Source of the DNA: Strigamia acuminata
Taxonomy: Eukaryota > Arthropoda > Chilopoda > Geophilomorpha > Linotaeniidae
Assembly (NCBI GenBank): GCA_949358305.1
Contig: OX442319.1
Span: 2,294,001 to 2,358,000, forward strand
Length of the DNA: 64,000 nucleotides
Reading direction: 5' to 3'
Shown here: positions 9,532 to 21,253 of the stretch, piece after piece
Layout: each line of letters begins with the position of its first letter
Numbering within the stretch: the first letter of the stretch is position 1
Position numbers and translations under genes: made by a program
The notes under the pieces: generated by a model
Databases searched by the model: none
Seen by the model: only the letters and a program-made list of their open reading frames with translations
What the model was told of the DNA's origin: nothing

Positions 9532-12500
9532 ATGGAGTTGCCTGCGAAAAAAACTAAAGGTTTGAGTGAAGTTACTATTAGCATTGCACATGCTTCTGTA
9601 AGTGTTACATCAGCTGTTGCCTCGTTAGCGTGTGCAGGGGCTGGATCAGCTATTGCTCTTCAAAAAGCAGCAAGGTATGTTCGTTATTTCGAATTTAAAC
9701 ATTGTCTGACAATTTAAAATTTTTCTAGACGTAAAAGCACAGTAATCATACTCAGTGTGTTATTTACAATATTGCTCGGGTTTCTATTTCTAATAGCAGG
9801 AATCCTTTGTATGATAAATATTATATAAAATGTAAGCTAAAAGATGTAAGTTCTCACTTATTTAGATATGTACTTGGGTTCAAAATACGTTTTCCTCAAC
9901 CCTTGTGATGATTTCTATAAGTTTTCTTGTGCTTGGTGGATGGGAGGAATTCCTTTCTATGGCATGATGTCAGGCAAGCAAATGAGTCTGATTAAAACCA
10001 GAACTAGAGGTAACAATTTTCTTTGTTTTATGTATATCCGAGTGAGAGTGACTGTATAAACCGCCAGTTTAGATCTTTTGGAAAGCAGACACATCAACGC
10101 AACTTCAAGGTATGTTCAACCATTAAGTAAAGCCAGACTTATGTATGAAATGTGTCTTCAGACTCGTGGTAAGAACGTTAACTACCAACACTGCATCAAA
10201 AATCCACTTTTCTTATGGAAAGACATTTCAATGTTATGACCATTAGAGCAACTCCAACCACTGAGTTCTCATTAGAGGTCCCATGTGGTTCCAAAATACA
10301 TTGAAATTATATTGCAATGCATTCTAATGTATTGTAAAATAAATTTTTGAACCATATGGCTTGTAATTTCTTTCGATCAAGTTCATGTATGATAAAATAT
10401 GGAGAGGGGAGCTTTATCACGTGGAGAAATTCAATGTTAACAATAATTGTTCCCAACAAGTATTATTCTTCATTGGATAGTGATTTACTGTGGAAATCGA
10501 AATTTTTGTGCAGTGCAATCTTTGTAACTTGTTGCATTAATTCATGATCTCAAATTGTTTAAAAAGTCGTAGCAAATTTTGAATATTTACTCCAAGTTAT
10601 GACACACCTTGCTCCATGGCCTATCCTTGAAACTAAAAGAGTATATTTTGAAGAAGATATTGCAAAACTCTTGGGCACCATTCATCAGATGGGATTTACT
10701 GATGGCATTTTTCACATATCAACTGCACTGGCATTGAAATCTCCTTATCAGAGGCGAATTAAAGTAAGAATAACTTGCTGTAGACGGTGGTTGGGAATGA
10801 AAAATGATTTATTGTAGATCCAAAACAAAGAAGAAAGTGTTGCGCAGATAATTCGTCGACTACAGACTCATAATTATTATCCCAAATTGAAGCAATATAT
10901 ATTTGATTGTGTGGACTACATTGGAAAACCCTACGCTAAATCTGAAGTAGAAAATGATGTGCAGGAAATGGTCGATTTGAAACAGAAGATAGACAAGGCA
11001 CGAAACAAATTCAAGTTACATTGGAATGTTTATTTAATTTTTTTGTTTTGCAAAAATGATTTTTAGTTGATGAATTCATACGACTTAACTACGCCAATTA
11101 TAGAAGAAATGACATTGGCGGATCTTGATACGTACTCTAATGTAATGCAACTCCATTTTGTTTATTTCTATCGTAAATTTGCGTTTATTTTATACGGAGT
11201 AGATAAATTGGACCCATGTTTTAACAACAACGTTATCAGCCAAATGTTTACCTGCTGACACTGTGTTGGTAAAAAATGCAAACTACATATTTCATGTGGC
11301 AAATTTACTCAAGATTAACATAAGGTTACAGTGAAATTGGTTAAAATATATTTTTGTATAATTTTGTTTGGTTGGTATCTTTCAGAGCAGCAATTAACTT
11401 GATTGTATGGCAGGCTATTGAACATTTTCTCCAACATACAAATCTTATATTGGCAGATTTATTTGTGAACAGCAACCCAGTTCAATACCAACCATTTCTG
11501 TATAAGCCCGAACAATCAAGAGTGTTGGCTGAAATTTATGACGATAGAAAAAATATTCCCAAGTGAAATTCACTCCCAGAACTCAAGTTTGTTTGCTCAT
11601 TTTCGTTTTATTTTTATTCAGATGGGAGAGATGTGTTGATACTGTAGTTCAATGTTTTCCGAATTCTATTTTAAGAGCCTACTCCGATCAGTACATTACA
11701 GAAGATAATAGAAAACATGTAATAGCATGAAAAGGAAGATTTTAATTAAAATCAATAACAAATGGTTTTCTAGATGGCGACATTTGTATCGTTTATCATT
11801 GATTACTTCACATCCAAATTGGTGAATTTGAAGTGGTTGAATAAAAAGACGACTGCTTACTTCATAGCAAAAGTTGATTAGGATTCTTCATTTGATATTA
11901 AAGTTTAAAAGTTGATTACTCTTTTTGTTAGTTTCTAGATATGGAAACGATTTTAGGCTTCGACAGCACAAACGACGATGTGATTGAGGCTGAAAATGAG
12001 GTAGTGGATGGAGTTAATTTTTATAAGACAACAAAGTCTTCTTTTTTTTTTTAGATTACTTTGACGAATGTACATTTAGAAAATGTTGTACAATGTCAAC
12101 AAGTGCACACCCGACTTCTGATACTTTCAATTTTTAAATATTCTACCTACAAGTAAAGATAGTTTATAAAATTGTTTGAATGTGCAGAATGTTGTTGCAA
12201 TTAATAATTTTCAGCAAAATATTTCTGCCGGCAGCCGAGTTTGGGAGGCTTTGGGGGTTTGGGACTTTGGGGGTTTAGTCCATTCCGCTGGATGCTGCGC
12301 GATAAATTTTTGGAATTTTTGGAAAATTGCACTTTTTTTACTACCAATTAAAGCGCGATTAATTTACGCGCGATTAAAGGTCATGCGATGAAGCGTCCAC
12401 GCGATTAAAAGTCGTCGCGATGAAGTGTCCACGCGATGAAGCAGCGCAGTATGAAAAGTCGGGATACCTTCATAAACAGCAAGAAAATATGAAAAATTAT

Positions 12501-13848
12501 AATTTGCTACAATAATTTCAAATTCCAATTTTATTTCTAGAAATTAAACCAGTGGTTCCTAAACTGTGCGCCGCAAAATATTTCAATGTTACAAAATATT
12601 GGAAACCACTGAATTAAATAATAAATAAAAGCAATTGCTAGGTTACTGAAGCATTGCAGTGAAGTGTTCTCATCTGCAGCATTTAAAAATTGTTTCATTT
12701 CTAGTCAAAAAATTGGAATTGGAATTTATTATTCAACATATATTTTACTCATTTATTTGGTTGCAAATTTTAAATGAATTTACATAAATATTCTATTCTC
12801 AGCGTCCTTGACCACTTGTACAATGTGGGCATTTACTATGATTCAATGAGCAATATTTTAAGTGAGTATCAAGACATTTCTTCAAGACATTTACACAATT
12901 CTAAATTTTAGATATTTTGACTGTTTTGTCTCAACCGCCTTACTTTACTTCTTCCCAACAAAGGCAAGTAAATGCAGAAATTATTTTGAAATGCAGAATA
13001 ATAATTTAATTCCAGTATTATTCAGTGCAGTTAATTTTGGCTCATTGGGCACACTCCTAAGTCGAGCTTTGATATTGGCTTTACAAGGTATTGGTATTTA
13101 TTTTTGTTTTCAAGTTTTGTTTTTTAAATTTTAAAAGTCACGAGCAGATAGTATACTTTATTCGGCGAAAGAAATAAAAGAAAATATTATTGATAGTAAA
13201 GATTATAAAGAGATGTTAAACTGCTTTATTGAACAATACAATGAGTATTCAAAGAATGTATGTATCAGCAGACAAAACAAATTGTGAAATTTGTAAAGTG
13301 TAAACATTGATTTGAATTTGCATAGAAACTATTTGGATCTCCTGAAATCCAGAATTATATTTCTAGCGAAGGAAGTGTCAGATTAGCATTTCAAGTAAGA
13401 GATTTGAAATTTCTTTGTGGTTTCAAGTATTTATTCTAATGAGATCAATTTAGGCTTATAAAAAATGGTTATCTGAGCACAGAGAAGAAGCCTATCGTAT
13501 GACCAAATGGGCTGTACATGAATTTACTTCTGATCAGTTATTCTTTCTCAGCTTTGCAATGGTATAATATTTACCCAAAAATAATCCATTGAAAAATATT
13601 TGTATATTTAGATGTACTGTGTTAAAATGGATAGTAATGTTTCGAAATATTTGATGACATATAGAAACAAAATCGAGTCATCTGCCTTGTAAGTTGTAAA
13701 ACTCTCGTACGTAATTTATCTATAAAAAGTTTATTTTGTTTTTTTAAGCGTCAATGGGCCTTTAAGAAATATGTTTGAATTCAGATTGGCATTTAATTGT
13801 TCGAAGACTAATTCAATGCACAGGGAAAAGCAATGTTCAGTTTTATGA
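9532..13848 (+). CDS. M13-family (neprilysin-like) type II membrane protein, predicted inactive peptidase
   Basis: Proposed exons: 9532-9674, 9729-9808, 9866-10009, 10073-10168, 10573-10763, 10818-11027, 11067-11141, 11203-11324, 11386-11562, 11622-11718, 11774-11872, 11932-12000, 12055-12152, 12803-12861, 12912-12967, 12997-13087, 13145-13257, 13326-13394, 13454-13561, 13612-13688, 13749-13848. Together they give 757 codons, the usual M13 length. A cytoplasmic N-terminus precedes one membrane helix (STVIILSVLFTILLGF). Then come the Cys-rich M13 start (NPCDDFYKFSC), APWPIL, INW, SQPPYF, AVNFG and the C-terminal Cys region. The zinc motif HExxH reads as RALIL and the region of the third ligand reads NYISSEGSV, so the zinc ligands are lost and catalysis is not expected; a binding or scaffold role is an inference. 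Two joins are odd: introns of 39 nt (11028-11066) and 29 nt (12968-12996). The second could instead be a frameshift. The ATG lies 70 bp beyond the truncated 5S copy. Confidence 0.8.
12153..12802 (+). other. Large intron of the M13-like gene with repeat-like content
   Basis: At 650 nt this is far longer than the gene's usual 54-63 nt introns. It holds a G-rich stretch with four G-runs (12243-12273) and a run of related phrases built from gcgatgaag, cgcgatta and gtccacgcgat at 12350-12450. It is probably an inserted repeat. No coding exon is supported inside it. Confidence 0.5.
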
Positions 13849-14358
13849 GTATCCTGAAAAATAAGTTATTTTTTATAATTAAAAAAAAATAATTTAAAGT
13901 GTTGTATATTTTTTGACAATTATACCCGTACAATTTTAACTCAGTTGGGGCCCAAAACATATTTATCACTGAATTTAATCCAAATCTAAGAAGAAAAACA
14001 TTTAATTGTATACAATGTATTTTATTCTTCCTACACCACTCTGTTGAAGTCTTGGGAGTCAAAAGATAAAATATTAAAAACATACTCTATGCAATTTAGC
14101 AAATACGTTTTTATTCATTTCAAGTTCATTTATCTTTTTATATTCACGTGAAGTTTCGTGTTTCCAAATTCACTTTATTAGTGCTGTATTCGCTTCTCGG
14201 TCTTGTTATTTTGTGACCTGTCAAGTTACAGCGCCCTCTGTATTTTTGCATATTAAAAGACCACTCGCATTTTTGTTCACTACGATTGTACAGTATGTTC
14301 AAAAAGATTGAAATGCGTTTTAATAAGCACATTTGTTGCATTGTCTTTATTTGGGGTA
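13849..14358. other. Convergent intergenic region between M13-like and sushi genes
   Basis: AT-rich; presumably the 3' untranslated regions of both convergent genes. I see no supported gene or repeat. Confidence 0.4.
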
Positions 14359-15224
14359 TTAAGACATTGAATTTTTAACCAAAGGCATCCAAGACAGGCA
14401 AGAATAACTTGACCTAGTATTCAATATGACCCATTTCTTCATCACGGAACATTGTGCGACTTGCACAGGAAGTGTTTTTAGCTCTACATCGCAATGATAT
14501 GTCAGCAAAGAACCAATCCTAGCAGAGGAATACTTGATAAACGTCCCAGGCAATGGCGGCGGCAAAAAATCGCATTCTCCAAAGAAAAAGTTAAGGAATC
14601 ATACCAACAACTACCACGAGATCTAAATATAAACCTACTGCACGATTCGTTATTAATCTGTTTAATTTCCCATTTGCGTTTATAGGTGCACTGAAGTGTG
14701 ACCACAACCGGTGACATCGAGTTGTTGATGCAATGATACTCGACGAGCGATGCCAATTCATGAGACCCGGACCAAGATCGCCGAACTCCTCCAAATTTCG
14801 TCTCAGGAGGATCCTTAGTACACACTAGCAAAATAAATAAATAAATAAATAAAATTGCAACTGGAATCTGATATTACTTGTATTTCGCATACTTCCCATC
14901 CAAAAAATAGCACAAACAAAACCGATCACTAGTGCGCTCAATATAGCCAGAAACAAACTCCTTAAAATGATAATTTTACTAGCACTGAATAAAATAAAAA
15001 TGTTAAAAAAAAAATTGACTGTTAAAATTTTATTTTTATATTACTTACATATCCAAATGTCTTTCCAGATAATCTCCTCTGATGGGGGATGCCGGTATGA
15101 GGTGTGTTCTGAAAAAATTATGTTCAATCTGTATTGGACGATGATTGGGGGAAATTTCATCCTGAATCGGGCTTTGGGGGTTTCTGTTGTTAAAGGGAGG
15201 TCGAGTTGTAAACGAAGGGAACAT
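14359..15224 (-). CDS. Type II single-pass membrane protein with two sushi (CCP) domains
   Basis: Exons in transcript order: complement of 15049-15224, 14878-14978, 14639-14824 and 14359-14576. The joins are phase-consistent and give 226 residues. The N-terminus is short, Pro/Asn/Arg-rich and probably cytosolic. Exon 2 encodes one hydrophobic helix (LFLAILSALVIGFVCAIFW). Two sushi modules follow: the first begins CTKDPPETKFGG and ends near NNESC; the second has CDFLPPPLPG, LLTYHC, AQCSVMKKW and SSYSC. Both keep the four-Cys plus Trp layout of CCP domains. Such proteins usually bind ligands outside the cell; nothing here identifies the ligand. The start is the first ATG in frame; an upstream exon cannot be excluded. 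Confidence 0.7.
14829..14854. repeat. (AAAT)n microsatellite
   Basis: About six tetranucleotide units, inside a short intron of the sushi gene next to its splice acceptor. Confidence 0.8.
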
Positions 15225-15394
15225 TTCTAAGCCAGGTTTAGCAGCACGGAACACTAAGAAGCCTTGCTCTAACAAAAATTAGGCAACAATATCCGCAGAT
15301 TTTGATTGTTGAAAAGTTTCGATTCTTTTTTAACAGCAGATCTGCTTCGTAATGGATACAGCGGTTAGTTTATGCGGACGTTCTGCGCTTCGAA
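15225..15394. promoter_or_regulatory. Divergent promoter region (sushi gene / Ly6 gene)
   Basis: Only 170 bp separate the two start codons, which point away from each other, so the promoters must share this interval unless upstream untranslated exons exist. I see no clear TATA box. Confidence 0.4.
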
Positions 15395-16007
15395 ATGAAT
15401 TTATTTCTAGCTGGGCTGTTGTTGATGCTAGTTTTTGTTGAAAGTGGTAAAGATGGAAAGAAAAGTCGTTAATCGACTATTCAAAATTATTAAGCATGGT
15501 AAATATATGTGTTTATGGTTTTAATGAAAGGTTTTTCTGTTGAGTGTTACCTCTCCAAGTGCGAATATCCGCCAGCACCGTGTAATTTGTCATTTGTAAG
15601 GTGTCGCGCTGAAACCAGATGTTACAAAACCCTTCTGAAAGGTAAACAGTAACTTTTTACCAATAAATAAATTATGGGAGATGCATTCAAAATTTCTGTT
15701 TATACGTTTTTTTGGTGAAGACAAGAAATATGAGTGTGTGCTATATTATTATATAAACAGATACTTTGAATGTAGATTTTTATTTAGTATTTTTTTTATT
15801 ATGTTTGTGTTTATTTTTAATTTAGAGGAAGAAATGGTGATGAGAGGATGTACCAGTTCGGATACCGTGAAGGACGGTTGCAGTAAGAATGTCCGGGGAA
15901 CATATTGCTATTGCAGCACAGAACTGTGCAATAACGCGAACATTGCAATGAGCAAATGGCTGACAATTTATCTACTGTTGATTGCTATTATAATTCAATT
16001 AATTTAG
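15395..16007 (+). CDS. Ly6/uPAR (three-finger) domain protein, probably GPI-anchored
   Basis: Exons 15395-15446, 15531-15641 and 15826-16007 join in phase to give 114 residues. The layout is a signal peptide (MNLFLAGLLLMLVFVES), a Cys-rich core beginning ECYLSKC with further Cys at CNLSFVRC, RCY, GC, GC and CYC, the family's closing signature CN (ELCNNAN), then a hydrophobic tail (LTIYLLLIAIIIQLI) typical of a GPI-attachment signal. This is the compact single-domain form common in invertebrates. Proteins of this family sit on the cell surface and modulate receptors or channels, or have structural roles; the specific role cannot be read here. Its neighbour across a 170-bp gap is another small surface protein. 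Confidence 0.8.
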
Positions 16008-17052
16008 AGACGCTTCAGTAATTGTTTTTCTTTTTTAAAAAAAATAGAAGATTTTATACAATTTTAAGAGAAATAAAAAAAATGTTTTAATCTGTAATAG
16101 AAAACATTTTTGCAAAGTTTGTTCTATTTCAAGGACATGGCCTTATATTCGGCGCAACTCCTTCGCAATCACACAGTTGCCGTCCTAGAATCACCTCACC
16201 ATGTAGAACGGAATCTAACATGGCCCCGCGCAGCAGTATAACCACACGTGGTACTACTAGTGAACAGACTAAATCAGCAGGCCAAACACACGGTGCTACT
16301 ATAGCAGTTACTGTAAAACAGACTGTTTTGGCACCATCAAGTGATGGAACCAATTCCCAATTAATTGCGATCACTGAACATTTTCGTACCGCACATGGCC
16401 ACATTGTCCTGGAGAAAGAATGCAAATTTGCCATACAGGCGGTGCATTCCCATTCAAGGCAGTAGACTTGAAAATTAGCATCAAGACTTTCGGGGTTGCA
16501 TTATTCTGCGTAATAATGCACGGTTTCAAAAACCAAAAATATAACCATCTGACTAACTTCCTGTTGTCAGGAAATATATTGTCTTGGTGGGATTAAATCC
16601 CACCACTCCTGTAATACAAGAACGGGATCTGAAAACGTCACATTCCATACCAGATTAATCCTTTAATCCATGAAAGTACTCAGTTCTCAGAATAGGTCAG
16701 ATTCTTCGCCTAAGTTCAATATAATAATATATTCTTATGTTATTACTAGTTTCCATTCATGTTTTGTGACAAATATATTTATTTATCATTATTTATGGTA
16801 ATTTATCCTAAATCTTTAGATTTTCTTGCTATTTTAACAATAACGTGATTTAAAGTTCATAATCTAGTAAATATATGAATAATATAATTATTATTCCATA
16901 TTGGCTTCTATTAATCACGAATAAATATATCAATATATTTATTATCCATCAGTTGTTGTTTTCCCTGCTCATATTTGATTTTACCACTAACTTGTGGTGG
17001 CGCCATCTATTGTTAGTATTGCGCGTTGGCATTTACGGTTATATCCCGTCAT
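16008..17052. other. Intergenic, no supported gene
   Basis: AT-rich with short overlapping ORFs on both strands at 16129-16465 that match no family I know and lack splice or start support. A short palindrome (ggtgggattaaatcccacc) lies near 16587. Confidence 0.4.
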
Positions 17053-17730
17053 AAAATGAATATGAAGAATCACGTTGCTTCACTCATCAGGCTGAGTGAA
17101 AAATGAGTAAATTGTGAAAAAGATTCCTTACTCAATATAAGCCCGATTACTGGAAATCAACTCTCGACTTGTTAGTGCTTGGACCGCGTGTGTTAATAAG
17201 GTGGAAGGAGAACTGCAATATTATTTAATCTAAAACACTATAATTGACTCCGATCCCTTCTCATGCACCACTGTCTGGCAAGGTTATGTCTCCTCTTCTT
17301 GGTTCGACGTTTTATAAGAACTTCAGCAATAAATGGACAGGACCTCTGGTCTGACAACTGAGCAAAACATGAAGCCAGAATGCTGAGATGCGTTCAACTA
17401 ATCCTCCGTGCTTATTTATTGGGTTTGCACGTGCGCCGGGTGTGGGTGTGTTGTGACATTGTTTGCCACGTCACACGCAGTTTCTCGTTAGTGCGCGATT
17501 AAATGCATTTCTATTACGTTTTAAAGGCATCAAAGTTTCTAAATACTTGAAAAAAGGTAGTAGATTTGGAGATGATGGTTGAAGGTAGAGGAGATACTAA
17601 TCTGTGGTTTTCTTTTGACTGCATTTTATTTTTATATTTTCTAGTTTATAGACGTATGGTGCAATTGTGCCTGGGCGACAAACGTTAGGCCTAACAGACG
17701 AATTGCATTGGACTGCGATTCTTGACTACC
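17053..17730 (+). repeat. Duplicated upstream region, copy A (5' of zinc-finger gene)
   Basis: Two blocks, 17053-17301 and 17658-17730, match 20267-20510 and 20510-20584 in the same order and orientation at roughly 85-90% by eye. Copy A carries an extra stretch of about 356 bp between the blocks. It probably holds the promoter and untranslated 5' exon of the zinc-finger gene that starts at 17954. Confidence 0.65.
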
Positions 17731-17953
17731 AGCACTCCTTTCGACTGGATTTTTTTTGATCAGGTTTGTAAAGTAATTAACTACTCCATATTTTTTTTAG
17801 CGGAGAAAAGTGAGTAGATTGATCAGAAGAGTATAGCTAGGCCGGATGAGCGGCCAGGGAAACAAATTAAAAAATTAATTTTTATTTTTAAATTTTAGAA
17901 CAAGTTTATTTCAGCGTCATCGAGGGTCATCTGCTAAAAGCTGAAAGTCAAAA

Positions 17954-19481
17954 ATGGAAATGAAACTTCAAAAATACAGTTGCAATTTGTGTGACTATTC
18001 GTGTTCATATTATTGTCATTTGAAACAACACATGCTCAAACACACTGGTGAAAAGCCTTTCAAATGTCAAACATGTTCACTTTCCTTTCGACTTAAACAA
18101 TGCTTGATTGCCCACATCAGAATTCATACTGGAGAAAAACCATTCGACTGCCATTTGTGTGATTATTCCTGGAGTCAAAGTGGAACTCTAAAAACACATT
18201 TATTAATCCATACTGAAGAAAAACCATTCAAGTGCCATTTGTGTGCTTTTTCCTGCACTCAAAGTGGACATCTAAGAAGCCACATTGCAACCCATACTGG
18301 AGAAAAACCATTTAAGTGCCATTTGTGTGATTATCCCTGCAGTCGAAGTGAAACTCTAAAAACACATTTATTAATCCATACTGGAGAAAAACCATTTAAG
18401 TGCCATTTGTGTGATTATTCCTGCACTCAAAGTGGAACTCTAAAAACACATTTATTAATCCATACTGGAGAAAAACCATTCAAGTGCCATTTGTGTGATT
18501 ATTCCTGCACTCAAAGTGGAACTCTAAAAACACATCTATTAACCCATACTGGAGAAAAACCATTCAAGTGCCATTTGTGTGATTATTCCTGCAGTCAAAA
18601 TGGATCTCTAAAAAAACATTTATTAATCCATACTGGAGAAAAACCATTCAAGTGCCATTTGTGTGATTATTCCTGCAGTCAAAATGGATCTCTAAAAAAA
18701 ACATTTATTAATCCATACTGGAGAAAAACCATTCAAGTGCCATTTGTGTGCTTTTTCCTGCACTCAAAGTGGACATCTAAGAAGCCACATTGCAACCCAT
18801 ACTGGAGAAAAACCATTTAAGTGCCATTTGTGTGATTATCCCTGCAGTCGAAGTGAAACTCTAAAAACACATTTATTAATCCATACTGGAGAAAAACCAT
18901 TTAAGTGCCATTTGTGTGATTATTCCTGCACTCAAAGTGGAACTCTAAAAACACATTTATTAATCCATACTGGAGAAAAACCATTCAAGTGCCATTTGTG
19001 TGATTATTCCTGCACTCAAAGTGGAACTCTAAAAACACATTTATTAATCCATACTGGAGAAAAACCATTCAAGTGCCATTTGTGTGATTATTCCTGCACT
19101 CAAAGTGGAACTCTAAAAACACATCTATTAACCCATACTGGAGAAAAACCATTCAAGCGCCATTTGTGTGATTATTCCTGCAGTCAAAATGGATCTCTAA
19201 AAAAACATTTATTAATCCATACTGGAGAAAAACCATTCAAATGCCATTTGTGTGATTATTCCTGCAGTCAATATGGATCTCTAAAAACACATTTATTAAT
19301 CCATACTGGAGAAAAACCATTCAAGTGTCATTTGTGTGCTTATTCTAGCAATCAAAGTGGGAATTTAAAAACTCATCTATTAACACATACTGTAGAAAAG
19401 CCATTGAAGTGCCATTTGTGTGCTCATTCTTGTAGTCGAAGTGATACTTTTAAAAAACATTTAACAAACCATACAAAGTAA
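17954..19481 (+). CDS. C2H2 zinc-finger protein (18 fingers) interrupted by a 1-nt frameshift
   Basis: The ATG is the first in frame. There are eighteen 28-residue C2H2 fingers joined by TGEKPF linkers, mostly of the form KCHLCDYSC. Finger 9 is broken: a run of 8 A at 18694-18701 replaces the 7 A of its neighbour, shifting the frame, and the shifted frame ends near 18820. The finger frame resumes at once and runs to the stop at 19479-19481. Fingers 4-9 and 10-15 are a near-exact tandem duplication (offset 505 bp = 504 + 1 inserted A). Finger 15 has lost its first Cys (KRHLC). The product would bind nucleic acid in the nucleus. The frameshift may be a true lesion, an allele or a homopolymer error. 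Confidence 0.8.
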
Positions 19482-19649
19482 AAATCACATTGTTCGTTAT
19501 GATCGTAATTCTGTAATTCTAATTTTATTTCAAATGACATTTTGTTTTTGTTTTTAACTCAAAATTTTGCTTCAATTTCTTTCATCCACAAATCAAAACC
19601 TGCTACTTGCTAAGTTTGTATATTTTTCTCGTTTCATTTCCAATTTTTT

Positions 19650-19880
19650 ATGGTGAGCGACACACAAATAACTTGTGCTTTATCTTGCAATCGAAATGGA
19701 AATTTGAAAATTCATTTAAAAATTCATACCGGAGAAAAACCATGTAACTGTCATTGGTATGCCTTCTCTTCGACTCGAAGTGACGATTTAAATAAACATT
19801 TATTAACCCACACGAGAGAAAACAATTCAAGTGCTATTTGTGTGCATATTCCTGTATTCTTAAATACAAAGCAATTTAAT
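19650..19880 (+). pseudogene. Decayed C2H2 zinc-finger relic
   Basis: Degenerate fingers with the linker HTGEKP remain, but one Cys of the second finger has become Tyr (NCHWYAFSS). After HTREN the frame shifts, so that the next finger is out of frame. It lies 170 bp downstream of the intact array and is best read as the remains of a duplicated zinc-finger gene. Confidence 0.6.
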
Positions 19881-20266
19881 TTTCGTTTTTATTGGTGCAT
19901 TTTTAATTTTTAAAAATAACTATTATATAAATATTTTTTATTAGAATTCCTTTTAACCGGGTCGAAAATTTTCCCGGATAGAAAATATTCCTGGTAAAAA
20001 AAATAAGGTTGAATGGAATCCTGCTTATCATGAATACGTGTTATTATTTCTGCATTTATTTATTTATTTCTGCATTGAAAATTCTGTATTTGAAACTGAA
20101 ACTTGTTTTAATTTGTTTCATCCACGAAACAAAATCTGCTGTTTCCATACATTTTTCTCATTTCATTTCCAATTTATTATTTCTTCCAAAAATTTGTAAA
20201 AAAAAAAAATAAAAGCTGCCGTGTTCGTGCATTGTTACAACTCATTCCATATAGGATTCCTCTCTC
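19881..20266. other. AT-rich intergenic
   Basis: Nothing supported. Confidence 0.35.
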
Positions 20267-20584
20267 AAAATGAATATTAATAATCACGTTGCTTGACTCA
20301 TCAGGCTGAGTGAAAAATCAATGAATAGTGAAAACGATTCCTAAATCAAAAAACCTGTATACTGGAAATCAACTCTCTACTTGTTAGTGCTAGGACTGCG
20401 TGTGTTAATAAGTTGGAAGGAGAACTGCAATTTTATTTAATCTAAAACACTATAGACTCCAATCCCTTCTTATACAATCGTTAGTGCAAGGTTATGTCCC
20501 CTCTTCTTTGGTGCAATTGTGCTCGGGCAACGAACATTAGGCCTAACAGACGAATTGCATTCGATTGCGATTCTTTTCTACCAC
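20267..20584 (+). repeat. Duplicated upstream region, copy B
   Basis: Matches copy A at 17053-17730 but lacks its middle 356 bp. It lies downstream of the zinc-finger relic and has no finger ORF after it, so it may be the leftover promoter of a deleted paralogue. Confidence 0.6.
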
Positions 20585-21253
20585 ATCTCATTTAAAAGCT
20601 CGTTTAAATGGGTTTAAACGGTCTGAAAATAAACGACCTGAATAGGTCATTTAAATCTCCGTGTAACGAGTTTTCTCGTTCAAATTGCACGCCTCGTGAG
20701 TTTGTATGACCACTGACAAACTTGATGTAAAATGTAAGCCCCTGGGTGATTAGACATTTCGTCAACACTGCGTCTCGGGACCTGTAGAACCACCAAAAAA
20801 AATAGTTTAAAAAAAAGCGATTGGGACATTTAAACACAGTGAGCCGCATTCGAGAGCTCAAATGCGACCAAAATATCACGATTTTCCCAATAGCAATTGC
20901 AATTTGCCCAATTGGAATTATAAAATTGCAAACAAAAGGAACTGTTCTGATCGCTCTATGTGCAATTCAAGATGGCTGAAAATCAACTTAGAAATCAAGG
21001 AAATCAAGGAAAGCGACCCTACATGTGGATTTCCAAAAATCGGATTTTCTGAAATCGGAATTCGTTTCTATAAAGTAAAAACCGTCGCTTCTGGTCTCCT
21101 GAAATCAAGAAAATCAAGAAGATCTGCGAAATCAGCAAAATCCATTTAAGATTGAACGCGCCTATTGTCGTAACACTACTTGAAATCAACCCACTCTGTA
21201 GGTCAGTAGGGTTTAAATTTTTTTTTGATTTATTACAATTTTTGTTAGAAATA
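20585..21253. other. Intergenic, repeat-like
   Basis: Short opposing ORFs with no recognisable domain. Phrases such as gaaatc and aaatcaag recur at 20990-21145. Confidence 0.3.

Noticed and set aside
12176-12277. Extra M13 exon reading ..KIFLPAAEFGRLWG
   Set aside because: It resembles an M13 segment only loosely, runs into a G-rich repeat and a stop, and the exon at 12803 fits the family and phase better.
16129-16465. Overlapping ORFs of 81 and 101 residues on opposite strands
   Set aside because: No domain, no splice context, and mutually shadowing frames.
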